In this document: positions 1-10,828 of the stretch, piece by piece
Numbering within the stretch: position 1 is the stretch's first letter
How the letters are laid out: every line of letters begins with the position of its first letter
Origin: Fallopia convolvulus
Lineage: Eukaryota; Streptophyta; Magnoliopsida; Caryophyllales; Polygonaceae
Direction: 5' to 3'
DNA length: 64,000 nt
NCBI GenBank assembly: GCA_964016875.1
Contig: OZ024721.1
Location: forward strand, 36,994,823-37,058,822
The notes under the pieces: generated by a model
Databases searched by the model: none
The model's input: the letters and a program-made list of their open reading frames with translations, nothing else
What the model was told of the DNA's origin: nothing
Translations under genes and position numbers: made by a program

Positions 1-2
1 GA

Positions 3-771
3 GAGATGCGTGGATTTCCAGGCATGATGGGAAGCATTGATTGTATGCATTGGGACTTGGAAAAATTGTCCCACCGCATGGAAAGGGATGTATTCGCGTA
101 GACATGGCAAACCAACAATCATATTGGAGGCTGTGGCATCATATGACCTTTGGATTTGGCATGCATTTTTTGGAACTCCAAGTACTTGTAATGATATTAA
201 TGTTCTTGATCGCTCACTCGTTTTTGATGATATTTTGCAAGGTCGAGCTCCAATAGTGAATTATGTTGTTAATGGGCACCACTATAACATGGAATACTAT
301 CTCACTGATGGTATATATCCATCATGGGCTACATTTATCCATACAATTCGAATTCCTCAAGGTGCTAAAGCGACATTATTTGCTCAAAAGCAAGAATCGG
401 TTCGAAAGGATGTTGAGCGCGCATTTGGAGTCTTACAAGCTCGATTTGCCATAGTTCGAAGGTCTGCTCTTTTTTGGAATAAAGAGAAAATTGGGAAGAT
501 CATGAGAGCATGTGTTATATTGCACAATATGATAATCGAAGATGAACGAGATGAATCAACGCAGTATGATGTGACTCCATTCCAACAAGTAGATGAAGAC
601 GGGAGCACACCGGTGGAATCTACATTCTCTGCAAATGTACCAACAGATATGGGCACATTTCTAAGTAATCGGGCTCGAATTCGTAGTATGAGTGTGCACC
701 AACAATTGAAAGCCCATTTGATTGAGAACATATGGCAGAAGTTTGGCACCCCAACCGGTGGAGATGTGTAA
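3..771 (+). pseudogene. PIF/Harbinger (HARBI1/ALP1-like) transposase, frameshifted and 5'-incomplete
   Basis: This is the C-terminal half of a DDE_Tnp_4 nuclease. The first frame (from base 3) reads RGFPGMMGSIDCMHW, the hallmark around the first catalytic Asp. A single extra base near 50-55 then shifts the frame, and the sequence continues as WKNCPTAWKG from base 56. The second frame is open to the TAA-type stop ending at 771. It contains the family motifs CNDINVLDRS (second Asp region), LTDGIYPSW and RKDVERAFGVLQ (catalytic Glu), then the closing helix ILHNMIIEDE. The N-terminal half and any MYB-like partner ORF lie outside the window. The frameshift makes it a pseudogene. Family assignment is secure. 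Confidence 0.88.
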
Positions 772-850
772 CATGTTATTTTATGCTTAATCGTATTTGT
801 TGTGTTATTTCTCGACTTCTAGTATTTGGTGTATTTTTCTTATGAATTAT

Positions 851-3800
851 TGTAATATCCGCTAAATTCTATATGAAATAAAATGGGTATTTATCCCAAT
901 AATTTCTTTTTCTTTTTCTCTCTAAGATAGAGAATTCAATAAACTTTATAATTTCATATTATATTATGAAAGGTTATTACAATGGCAATTAAAAATTTAT
1001 TTAAATATATTAAGCAAGTCAAATAATTAGCTAAATATTTTTCTCTTAAAAAGAGAATTTAATTATTTTTATAATTTTCATATTAAATTATAAAATATTA
1101 TAAAGGGTTATTAGAGTAACAAATAAAATTTCAAACAAATGTAATTAATAAATTTTCGGATTTGGAGCTAATATTAATTTAAAGATGCAAGTGAAAATAC
1201 AAGAATAAGCAAAAATAAAAAGGGGCGAGAGGGGGACTCGAACCCGTGACCTCTTGCTCCCTTCACACATTAACAAACACTCAATCCTGCTATGCCATGG
1301 TAACTCATCTACTCACTAAAGAAGTTTTAATTCTTTTATCTTCTTAATTCTTCTTCTTCCCCAATTGCCCAAAACCATTGTCTGATTGATTTGACGTACA
1401 TTCAAGCACATGGTTTCTACCTCCATTCTTCTCCAATGGCCATTGTTTGGTTACCCTTCTCACCTCACCTTGTGTCATCCTCCAAGAAGCACAAATTGCA
1501 CCAATGGGCATCAATCCCCCCTTCCACCATTGCTCAATTCCCTTTGCCATGGATCTCTAAAGCTTCAATTTTTGCCTATTTAAAAGCTGAAAAATTCATC
1601 CTAAAATCACACAACACTTCTTTTCTCCCTTCTAGCAATTTGCTCATTCTCAATCCAATTTTTCGTTCCCAATTCAAGCCAAAAAACCCCAGATTTGTAT
1701 TTTCTTCAAATTTGAATTTTTACAAAAAAATTCACAAAAACCCTATTGTTGGCCACCAACACCATCGGGCCACCCCTGCCCCTTCGCCTGACCACCAGAC
1801 GACCGCGCGCCACCGCCCAGGAGGTCGTCGTCGTCCACGTTGGTGCCCCGCTTGCAGCCGAGTTCTGTCGTCGTTCCGTCCAGTGATCTCTCTCTGGTTC
1901 TCTTATGTAAGGAGGAAGAAAAAGGAGGTTTGGGCTGGTTTTGGGCTAATTCAAATAGGCCCAATTGTCCAATATTAGCCCATCAGTTTTCTTTTAAGGA
2001 TAAAAGAGAAGGAGAGGCCCAAAAATCCGTCCACCTCGAAACCCGTGTCCATTCCACTCTCGTTTTCGCTCGGTATAATTTCCCGACTCATAATTTATCT
2101 ACTATCTATTTTAAAATTATTTTTTTTCATATAAATAATATTCGTTTAAAATAACTTGAATAAATATTACCATGGGCTACTAAAAAGGAATTTATGGAAT
2201 AAATTCTATTTGCATGCCCATCTAGGAATAATATAATTTTGATAAATAATATATGAATTTCCTATAATATCAATATTCATAAGAATGTTTTTAAGGATAT
2301 TGGATTAAATATGGGAGAAATATTAACTTAGGCATCTTTTTCCTTTATTATAAAATAAGTAACTTGAAATAAATGAAATAAATAAAATAAGGTTTTTATT
2401 AATAAGATATACCCATGCATGTTAACTTAGTCCTTTTAGGTTATTAAATAAGTTAGAAAGAAATCAAATAAGGATTTAATTTAAATAAAATATTATGTTG
2501 GAGATCTTGGTAGTTGTAGGAGAGAAACTAATTAGAGTTACTATGGTAAATTTAAATCCTACTAATATACTTAAATTATTATTGTATTTTAAAATTATAC
2601 AAGGCATGCTATTTTCATAATATTAAAGGGGTTTTATAAAAATATAGCATATGAGGTATAGTTGTTAATATTAAAAATGTTACCTTTATAAAGAAATAGG
2701 ATTTATATAAGATAAGTAATATTGCATGTCTCTAATTATAGAGAAGTTGAAGATATATGAAATCAAATACTATACTAATAATAATGAACATATTATTTAA
2801 AGTTGCCATGTCCATAAAAGTGTAGAGAATATCATGTCATATGAATTTTTAATTATAATAGTGATAGATATATTAAATAAGTCATTACCTAATAAAAATG
2901 TAAAAATAGCATACCTCCAAGTGTAGTAGTACTACAAGGTGTAAGCTTTTATAATATGATAGATGTGACTATAAAGAAATATATGTTATTCTATGGTTTT
3001 AGTTACAATATATGGTAGTGTGGATAAAATACCTAGGACATATTTTAATGACAATAAAATTGTAGAGAACCCTTATAAAAATATTATTATTACAAAGATT
3101 GTAGTCATGGACTATAGTTGACATTAGATATTGATTTTTTATAAAAGAATAATATTGATAATAATTATATTACTAAAGTCATCATGTGAGAAAAATATTA
3201 ATTTAATAATCTCTAAGTGTAGAGAATTATTGCAAGACATAAGTTCTAAGTTAGATATAAGAAGTATGATCTTATAATGATTTTTATGATATTATATAGT
3301 TATAAGGATTACTTGCATGAAAAGAAATAATTAAGATGTGGGAAAGATATTATTTTATAACCTAAAATATTACAATAATGGACTATAAATATGAAGTAGA
3401 ATATTTATAAGCCATGATCATATAGTATAAGCTATGATCATAGAGATTTTATAAACCATATAGTGTGAAAGGAACTATAGGAATAAAATAAATAAGATTA
3501 ATTTAATATACGTTAAATTTAGGAAGTTACCTTATAAAGAAAATAGAAAGTACTAATTATGGAAACTTCCAAGAAAATAGATTATAAGTCTATGAGCTTT
3601 ATTTTATGTGAAATATATAATTAAATTAAATTCTACCAAGAGAATATTCTTAATAAGGTAGTTTGGTGAGGGAAATAATATTTTAAGTTCTTTAAGGAAA
3701 TATTGGAAATTTGAAGTAATATTTTAATTAAAATGGTTTTATAAAAAGGTTAAAAATGGATTTCTTATAACATAAGGAGATTTTGTACTTTTAAAGGAAA

Positions 3801-5359
3801 ATACTTTTTAGGCAAAGGAGAGTAGTTTATGAACCTAAACTTCCCTAATTATATTAAGGGATTTGCAAGTGAAGCTAAAAAGGAAATTATTTTAATAATA
3901 TTTGACTAAGGATTTTATTATATGGAATAAAGAAGGATATTACAAAAATTAAAATAATAATAAAGAAATATTATTATTTTAAATGACCACCTATATTATT
4001 ATCATAATAATTTAGAATTTCATTTCTCTTATATAAAGTATTATAAGAGAAGATTCCAAGCTAGGAAGAATTCGTACTTAAAATCCGCTCGTAAATTTTG
4101 TATCATTAGGTCGGGATTCGTACTCGAAGTTGCGAACCAGATATTCCGTCAAGACTCGATAGTATACGCTTGTAAGCTAAGGCAAGTGGAATTTCCCCTT
4201 GCGACCTTTATATTTCATTCCGTAAAAATTCTCGATGTTGGGAACAACTTGTGTGCTTAAATATAAATGAACCTAGGAAATATCGATTGCTAGATATAAC
4301 GACCCATTGTTAGCATAGTTCGCTTTATATTCTCGTGATAGGATTATTTATGCTAGTGTGGTTATTATCTTGACTGCTTGCGATCTCGCTCAGAGGTCAA
4401 CTTTGAACGAACTAATAAGGGGCGTGGGTTAGCCAACGCCTCTATATAACCTTACTAAGTCGTACGTACCTACGACTTTCGGGATCATGATCCCATCCGC
4501 TCCGATTGCAAGGGGGGGTGTGCGCACTTTAGCTAAGTGCCGGGAAACTGAGTTTTTCCCCGGGTGGCTCGGATTATCCGTGTCCCACCACTTTCTATTA
4601 AAAATCTTTAACGAAGTCAAATATCTTTCGTCACTATATAAGATAAGTGCCCAATGCACATTTAAGATACCAGAACCGGACCGGTCTCAAATGATCGATC
4701 CGACTCTCGGTCCGCTCAGGGCGCGAGAGGTTTTTAACTTGTATGAAGTGATAATGTTCCCAACATACTTTCGATTCCTAAAGAAGTCTACAATCTAGTA
4801 GTTCTTCTCTCGATTATCGAGCTATCTCCGCTCGAGATATGCTCTCCTTCATACCATTAAAAGCCCCACATAAATAAGCCTCATCGTAAACACAACCCTA
4901 ATATCTCCTTCGATAATACTTGAAATTACCAAAATACCCTTGGGAAGTTCCATTCCCGCTTGCTTAGTCTCTTAGACTAATTCTTCTTTTCCGCATGTTT
5001 GCCTGGCATTCTCTCGCCCCTCGCGAATTATGTCAGAATCTAGGAATCTCAACAAGGCGTGAAGTGAAGACGAAGGAAGAACGAGGATTTTCAAGATGTA
5101 CTTCTCATTTCGTTTTGGTTTTAGTTTCAAGAAAAAGCTGGTTTTGCTTTTCGTTCCGAGTAACTGTAAGTTTGAAATCAATGTAAGATGTTTTGTACGA
5201 ACTAAGTCTCCTTCGGGAGCACCTTTCATATTTTATGAATTATGTTTATTTCCGCATTATTATTGTTCTGTATCATTCTAAAAGCCTTGGGTGACTTGGG
5301 ACGGTAAAGTCCGAGGTCACTGGCGGTAATACCCAGTGTTGTAAAATAGGGGTGTTACA
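851..5359. mobile_element. 4.5-kb LTR-like insertion (solo LTR, Ty3/gypsy type)
   Basis: The sequence starts TGTAATATCC at 851 and ends GGTGTTACA at 5359, an imperfect inverted terminal pair typical of large plant gypsy LTRs. It is flanked on both sides by the perfect 5-bp duplication ATTAT (846-850 and 5360-5364). No second LTR copy, gag or pol motif is visible inside, so a solo LTR is the simplest reading. A LARD-type non-coding element is the alternative. The interior is very AT-rich (about 2100-4080), with a more mixed part at 4080-5340. Open frames at 1391-1978 and 4487-4798 show no recognisable domain. It splits the 3' flank of the Harbinger element, so it is younger. Confidence 0.75.
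1213..1310 (-). other. tRNA-like Pol III promoter pair (SINE-like or degenerate tRNA)
   Basis: On the minus strand, TGGCATAGCAGG matches the A-box consensus TRGCNNAGYNGG, and GGTTCGAGTCC matches the B box, at roughly tRNA-like spacing. The flanking 7-base segments do not pair as an acceptor stem, and the T-arm stem is poor, so this is not a functional tRNA. It could be the head of a tRNA-derived SINE or a tRNA-derived patch carried inside the large LTR-like insertion. No clear tail or target duplication was found. Confidence 0.45.
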
Positions 5360-5694
5360 ATTATCGTGTGTATTTTATGCTTTAAGCGTGTTGTGTACGT
5401 GATTAATATAGTATATTGTCTTGTTTTAATTTTTTAATTATGCTTTATTAAAATATTATATATTATATTAATATAAGATGAGATAAAAAATACTATTATA
5501 ATATTATTTAAGTGTATATATGTAATTTAGTATTACATATTAAAATTAAAAATAAAAACATAAGAGACCCAAAGAGTCTCTACCATTGAAGGGCTTGAGA
5601 CTCAATGGGTCTCTAAGATTAAAAAAATACAAAAAATAATGATATTTTAATGGTGAGAGACCCAAAAGGGTCTCTCCCATTGGAGGTGCTCTAA

Positions 5695-6340
5695 CTTCTC
5701 TAACTTCCTCTAACCACTCAATAACTGTTTTTGGACAACAAATGACTTGTCTATAAAAAGACAAGTTGGGCGTCATTTGGATGTGTGTAGTAAGACACCA
5801 AATCAGTGGAATTAAGGAGTGATTATAAGGGAGTGTTCACACGAAAAACAAACACATTTTCGGTGGTAATCATGGATAGATTCTCTCAAGTCAAGATCAA
5901 GGAGGAGTCTCAAGATTAGAACAAGGTATGTGTATTCTTAATGGAAATCAAATTGCCAACTTTTTCCATTGTCGTTTGTTGGAACGTTTTATCTCACAAC
6001 AATATTGTGGAATACCCTTGGCATGGAATAGGGGCAATATTTGTTGAAGGAAAGCTCGATCTAATTGAGTGACTCGTTGCCATTATCCAAGTCTTCTTTG
6101 TAAAATGTTTTAAATAGTCAGTGGTGATTACCTTTACAGTCTACACCCAAATGAGACTACCCTTCGGGGTTTACTCACGAGACTACCCTTCGGGGTCTAC
6201 TCAAACCGCCTTGACTATCCTTTTGGATCTACAATGGCTGACCTTCTTCAACTTAACTTTGCAAATATGCTATTCAAATTATTCTAAAATCAACATGACA
6301 AACGAGTTTTCTAGAATCTGATATATATATATGGAAAGTG
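5695..6340. other. Intergenic stretch without recognisable gene
   Basis: No convincing coding region is seen. A short direct duplication, GAGACTACCCTTCGGGG, occurs near 6152 and 6180, and a dinucleotide TA tract lies near 6320. Open frames here are short and have no family motif. Confidence 0.5.
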
Positions 6341-6344
6341 AAAG

Positions 6345-7330
6345 CATCGGAAAGAATTTGGCTCTTTCATTGGTTGGTGGCCCATAACTCTATTCTTAGT
6401 AATGTCAACAAAAGACGTCGACGTCTTAGTAATTCCGATCTATGTGGGGGTATGCCCAGAAACCTTGGAGACCACGCTCCACATCTTGCATGATTGTCAT
6501 ATAGCTAGGGAGATTTGGTACGAGCTTCTTATATTGATGTGCTTCCTTTTCGCTAGGGATCTATAAAGTTGGTTGCAACTAGGAGTTGAGTCGACCAAAC
6601 TCATAGCCTTCCACCTTGGTTTATGGCCTTTGATGGATATGGAAGTGGAGGAATGAGTAGATTTTCTAGTCCTCGATTGATATTCAGTGATTGAAGTGTG
6701 TTTTTAGGAGTACTTGAAGATTCTTCATAACAGAGTGGAGGTGTTGGTGTTGGCACCATGGATAACTATAATAATAGTACGAGATCCTAGTTGAGATTCT
6801 ATCTCTTAATTAGGATAGAAAATCTTCTCTTATCTTATGTTGACATTATGTTAATATTCTAGCCTTTTGAAAATCTTGGGGAGGAAGTCAACTTCTCCTA
6901 TTTATTGTAACCCTTTGTCAATCAATGCAATTAACAAGTTATTCTCGATATATTATATAATTGGCGTAAACTTGAGGAAGGGTGGATGAAGTTGAATTTC
7001 GACAACTCGTATAAGGAAGGAGTTGAATTCATCAATGTTGTTAGTTTGATTCGCAACCATGAAGGGGAGTTTGTGAAGAGATTTGCAATTATAACTAGAG
7101 GCATGTCTACTTTTATGTCCAAGTCGGCGAGACTTCTTCATGATCTCTCAATTACCAAACAAATGAAGATTGGCAAGCTTGAGGTTGAAATTGACGCTTT
7201 AGGCATCATGCAAGCGATCATCTCAGAGAAGACTCGCCATGCGCACTATTGGAGGCAAATTTCCAAATGCAGGGAGTTGATACATTATAAGAGTTGGGAG
7301 AGTTTTCTTTCCACGATAGGCTAATCAATT
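6345..7330 (+). pseudogene. LINE ORF2 remnant: zf-RVT and RNase H fragments
   Basis: About 6345-6520 reads, with frame changes, as a reverse-transcriptase zinc-binding region (WLFHWLVAHNSILSN then DLCGG and an H/C pattern), the segment that follows RT in plant L1-type ORF2. The piece from 6965 to 7323 resembles the C-terminal RNase H (RVT_3) domain: KLNFDNS, IRNHEGEF, a central helix, and LEVEIDALGIM with an acidic residue at the expected place. The endonuclease and RT are missing. Stops and frame changes show it is dead. Whether the two pieces come from one insertion is not certain. Confidence 0.6.
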
Positions 7331-7639
7331 GACGATAGGCTAATCAATCGACGAACTAGTTGACTAGAATTAGTGAGGAGTCCTTAGGAGAGTTTTCTTT
7401 GTTCAAAAATCCCACAATGGGTTTGATTAATGTAATCGAGATTGATAATTTGTCTGGGAGAAAATATTTAAGCTTATAAATTATTAATTAAACAAGAATT
7501 ATCCCTCCTTTTAAATAAAAAATAAAAAATATATTATGTGATGGTTTCTCAATAACATATGTATTTTATACAAGAAAAAGCTATTTCCAACAGTAAATGT
7601 ATTGCATGACATGGAAAAATAGAATTGGGGTTTGAAAGG

Positions 7640-8376
7640 AGTTGGCGAGAACTAAAGAACACATTTATTGGGAGAAGCTGAAGATTGGTTGGAACAAAAT
7701 TAATACGGATGGCTCAATGGACAATGAAGGGCGTGCTTCGACAACAAGAGTTCGTCCAGACTCCATGTCGTGTGCTGAACTTTGGGGCATTTTTTATGGC
7801 ATTCGGTGTGCTTGGGATAGAGGTCTTAATAATGTGGCCCTTGAGTTTGATTCTTTGTTGGTTGTCAACTTGATTCGTAAGTCGGTGGTGCCTTGTCACC
7901 CTCTCTCTAGCCCGGTCTCGCAAATCCAAGGCTTACTCCGTCAAAATTGGTGCATCCAAATCGAAATATGGTCTAGTAGAGTTGCAATTTAACTCATGGG
8001 TAGAGTAAAAAAGATCTCAACCGTTTAATAAAAATATCAATGGTTGAGATGAGATTTTTCTCTTACTAAATCTACTTTTAATTTTTTTTTCTCTTTAATT
8101 ATTTTCATAGGGTTCACCAAATTACTATAGGGTTTTAGAACTTTACCCATAGAGTTTCTAACAAACTCTACCGAATTCGAACTGATCCAAATCTGTCATG
8201 TCTTTGGGGAAGCAAACATGGTCATTCACTCCCTTCCTTCTTTTGCTTTTTTCCTTTTACATTGGGTTTTATGTTTTGTCTTAAGTGTGTTCATTTTATC
8301 TTCAACCACTGATGAGGTTAGGGGGTTGGAGTAACCTCCGTTTGATTCCTACTTAGTTCGTTTTCGTTTTAATAAA
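7640..8376 (+). pseudogene. Second LINE fragment: RNase H domain and ORF2 3' end
   Basis: 7681-7950 encodes KIGWNKINTDGS, then CAELWGIFYGIRCAW and ALEFDSLLVVNLI. This is the beta-strand/helix order and acidic-residue pattern of the LINE RNase H (RVT_3) domain. After a small palindromic insertion (about 7988-8160) the frame resumes as ICHVFGEANMVIHSL, the degenerate end of the domain (usually xxREANxVADxLA). It then runs to FNKAV and an A-rich stretch near 8376, where LINE 3' ends commonly lie. Only the 3' part of the element survives. Confidence 0.6.
7988..8160. mobile_element. Small MITE-like insertion inside a LINE relic
   Basis: The left end AACTCATGGGTAGAGT and the reverse complement of the right end (AACTCTATGGGTAAAGT) form an imperfect terminal inverted repeat around an AT-rich core of about 150 bp. 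It separates two parts of one RNase H domain. The target duplication could not be fixed, so the superfamily is not assigned. Confidence 0.45.
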
Positions 8377-8726
8377 GCAGTGGATAAAACCATCTTTTCT
8401 TCAACCAAAACAATGAATTAAAATAAGACAATAAACTCTTCAAACTAGTTATAAGTAATAAGATTATTGTATCAAATGTACTATGTATAAAAATAATAAG
8501 GTTTGGAGCCATCACATTGCGCCACATCATCTTTTGCCACACGTCATTCCTAAAATGCGCCACATCAGATTTTGACACGTGTCATCTCCTCATTAATTCA
8601 TATAAATTATACAAATAAATTGGTAGTTTTGGAAACAAATCTTATAATATCATTCAATATTTTAAAATAATATCATTCAATATTTTAGAAAGAATCCAAA
8701 TTGTAATTTTGGAAGTTTCTAGCATA
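8377..8726. other. Non-coding AT-rich spacer
   Basis: No gene is visible. The motif GCCACATCA occurs twice between about 8520 and 8570, with related GCCACACGTCA and ACACGTGTCAT next to it, the sort of sequence often seen near Helitron 5' ends. No boundary could be set. Confidence 0.4.
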
Positions 8727-9247
8727 TCTACTATATATATTAATTATTCTTTCCACTTTATATTCCACATGGCAAATTTTTTTCCACTTAATTAAAATTT
8801 ATTTTTATTTCCTAATTTTAGATAATATCTTAATTTTTGGTAGGAGATAATATCTTAACTAAAAAATTTTAACTAATGGTTGGGTTTTTTTTCCTTATAA
8901 TCCAATAAAATATATATGCTCAACCTCATCTCTTCCATATTTTCAAAATATATCTTTTTTGCTTTATTTTCTTCATATTTTATCTCCTTCTTTTAAATTA
9001 AATCTATTTATCAAATATTGTCAAGGAAAATGAGCAATGCATATTATTTTATGTTAATAATGTTTATTCTCAATTTTAAACTTAATAATCTATATTTATT
9101 TGATTTGATTTGATTTAAAAAAATAATTTTTATACATATTACGTGCAATAAATTACTTATATTAAATTTTTATTTATAAATATCTTTTTTATAGTATATC
9201 AAAAAATATCGAGTCATAGTCGTGCAGGGCACGACGGGGACAACTAG
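8727..9247 (+). mobile_element. Non-autonomous Helitron
   Basis: The 5' end is TCTACTATATATATT preceded by A (8726), followed by a CCACATGGCA-type stretch common in small plant Helitrons. The 3' end is a hairpin (GTCGTGC-AGG-GCACGAC, about 9218-9234), then a short spacer and CTAG at 9244-9247, followed by T. This matches the Helitron rule of insertion between A and T with a hairpin before CTRR. It is about 520 bp and AT-rich, with no Rep/helicase coding. Confidence 0.7.
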
Positions 9248-9359
9248 TAATTCACTACAAATAACTCGTAAAACATCGAAAATGTACTTTTTTTTTAGGT
9301 TTTTATTTCCTTATTTTGGTAAAGGTTATTAAATTTTTATTTAACGGTTATTTAAAACC

Positions 9360-10003
9360 TTTTACACAAAGTTGGATGGGAGCCTAGCTACCAACTGGGC
9401 TCCGACACCCTTATTCAAAGCAAAGCACAAGCGCTGAAAAATAAAGGAACGAATATTAGCGTTAGCCGTGATACTATGAGCAGCCTGCGTGACCCTAGAC
9501 AAAAACTCAAGGGCATCGCTCCCTAGCTCTCCAAAAGTAGAGAAGGCAAAAGCAATAAGACTATACCCATTGTTAGTGCACTATACTTCATACTTCCTCT
9601 TCTTTCGGGTAACAACATTAGAAACAGCAGCTCCATGGACAAAAGCATCAACTCCCGCCCCCGTGAATGGAGAGACACATGTGACATCCAAGCAGACGTT
9701 CCTCCCTTTATCCCAAGAGTAAACTAGAAGATCCGCAGGTCGAAGATCTCTACCTTCCTCGGACAGAAATCCAAGAGGTACCTCCTTTTGCACAAAGACA
9801 CCTGCTTGGGTACATATATCACCCAACACGTTCGGACTAGGTTATGGAGAAACTTAAGACCAATATCATTTCCACAGTGGACAACATGATCGCCAAAACA
9901 ATCCATGGTTTTAGATGAGTAGCAAGGGCAAGTAAAACCAGCAGGATACATAGGAATAGCAAGGCGATAGCACAAAACACACCTGAACTGTTTTGGATGC
10001 ATT
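9360..10003 (-). pseudogene. Relic of an uncharacterised, TE-associated plant protein family
   Basis: On the minus strand, frames from 10002 down to about 9365 give, in order: a cysteine-rich start (CVLCYRL, CPCYSS), a FGDHVVHCGNDIGLKF block, EVPLGFLSEEGRDLRP then ADLLVYSWD, VCLDVTCVSPFTG, and a C-terminal FAFSTFGELGSDALEF to LPSNF. I recall this block order from many unnamed plant predictions that lie near transposons and resemble the end of reverse-transcriptase-like ORFs. The alternation of K/E-RPAD-W-D-V-T residues hints at a nuclease-like fold, but that is speculation. Frame changes near 9725-9830 and truncated ends indicate a pseudogene. Confidence 0.5.
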
Positions 10004-10186
10004 GTCTGTCCTAACCCTTAAATGGGGAGAGTTCTCAAGAAGTCCAAAGAGTGGGCTTTCCCTAACACTCGGATTGTACTGACTCACCAAATTCTTCTCT
10101 ATTGTACTTGTTAGATATGAGAGGGATATTACTTTTTGTTTTTATTTTTAAGCTTCATTAAACCGGGAGAAGTATATGCAAATGTG

Positions 10187-10597
10187 GTTTTATTATGTAT
10201 ACGAGCTTTCTTCACAACTAAGAAACAAACTTATCCGAGCTTGCTTACAAGCGAAGTTACGTCGACACGTTTTTCGAGACATGTCTAAATTACCCGTTCA
10301 CATCCAAATATCACATAAGTCGATCACACTTTTCCAATAATATATATCCCGAGATTACTTAAGAGCTAAGGAAAACCTTTTGGTATTAATTTAATTGATT
10401 TCACGCCATCCAATGTCTTAAAAATTGTTTTATTACGTATACGAGCTTTCTTCACAACTAAGAAACAAACTTATCCGAGCTTGCTTACGAGCGAAGTAAC
10501 TTGGACACGTTTTTCGAGACATGTCAAAATTACCCGTTCACATCCAAATATCACCTAAGTCGATCACGCTTTTCCAAGAATATATATCCCGAGATTC
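10187..10597. repeat. Two direct copies of a ~170-bp repeat, period 240 bp
   Basis: Copy 1 spans about 10187-10357 and copy 2 about 10427-10597. Both contain TACGAGCTTTCTTCACAACT, CCGAGCTTGCTTAC and CCCGTTCACATCCAAATATC in the same order, with scattered substitutions and the same 240-bp offset. Neither copy is coding. A diffuse repeat (GGATTTACAC with CATGG or TATGG) follows at 10615-10745. This looks like a local duplication of non-coding repeat sequence. Confidence 0.75.
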
Positions 10598-10828
10598 ATA
10601 AATTTTTTAAAAGGCATGGTTTTACAAGAATATGAAAATGGCATTTCCGTAAATTTTTAAAAAGGACATGGTTTTTTTGGATTTACACCAAATGGCATTT
10701 TTGTAAATGTTTGTAAAGGTGTATGGTTTTTTCGGATTTACACTATTCTTTATAAAATCTGGCTCTCTTTTATAGTAGAATAGAAGAATAGAAATAGATA
10801 TGTAGGGGTTTCAACAGTCTTATTCAAA

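Larger units (their letters stand above)
1..5691 (+). mobile_element. PIF/Harbinger DNA transposon, left end outside the window
   Basis: The element is defined by the decayed DDE transposase at its left (3-771) and by a plausible right terminus at 5691. The reverse complement of the terminus starts GAGCACCTCCAATGG and is followed by TAA, the 3-bp target type used by this superfamily. Subterminal motifs (GAGACCC and its complement GGGTCTC) recur several times in 5568-5680. A 4.5-kb LTR-like sequence interrupts it at 851-5359. The left terminal repeat and target duplication lie outside the window, so the right boundary is inferred from one end only. Confidence 0.5.

Noticed and set aside
1213..1310. 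A tRNA gene on the minus strand
   Set aside because: Box A and B match, but acceptor and T stems do not pair; kept only as a tRNA-like or SINE-like feature.
1391..1978. 195-codon open frame on the plus strand
   Set aside because: Low-complexity His/Arg/Pro-rich translation without domain, lying inside the LTR-like insertion; an overlapping minus-strand frame is equally open.
4429..4798. Opposing open frames of 76 and 103 codons
   Set aside because: No family motif, inside the LTR-like insertion, and mutual antisense shadows.
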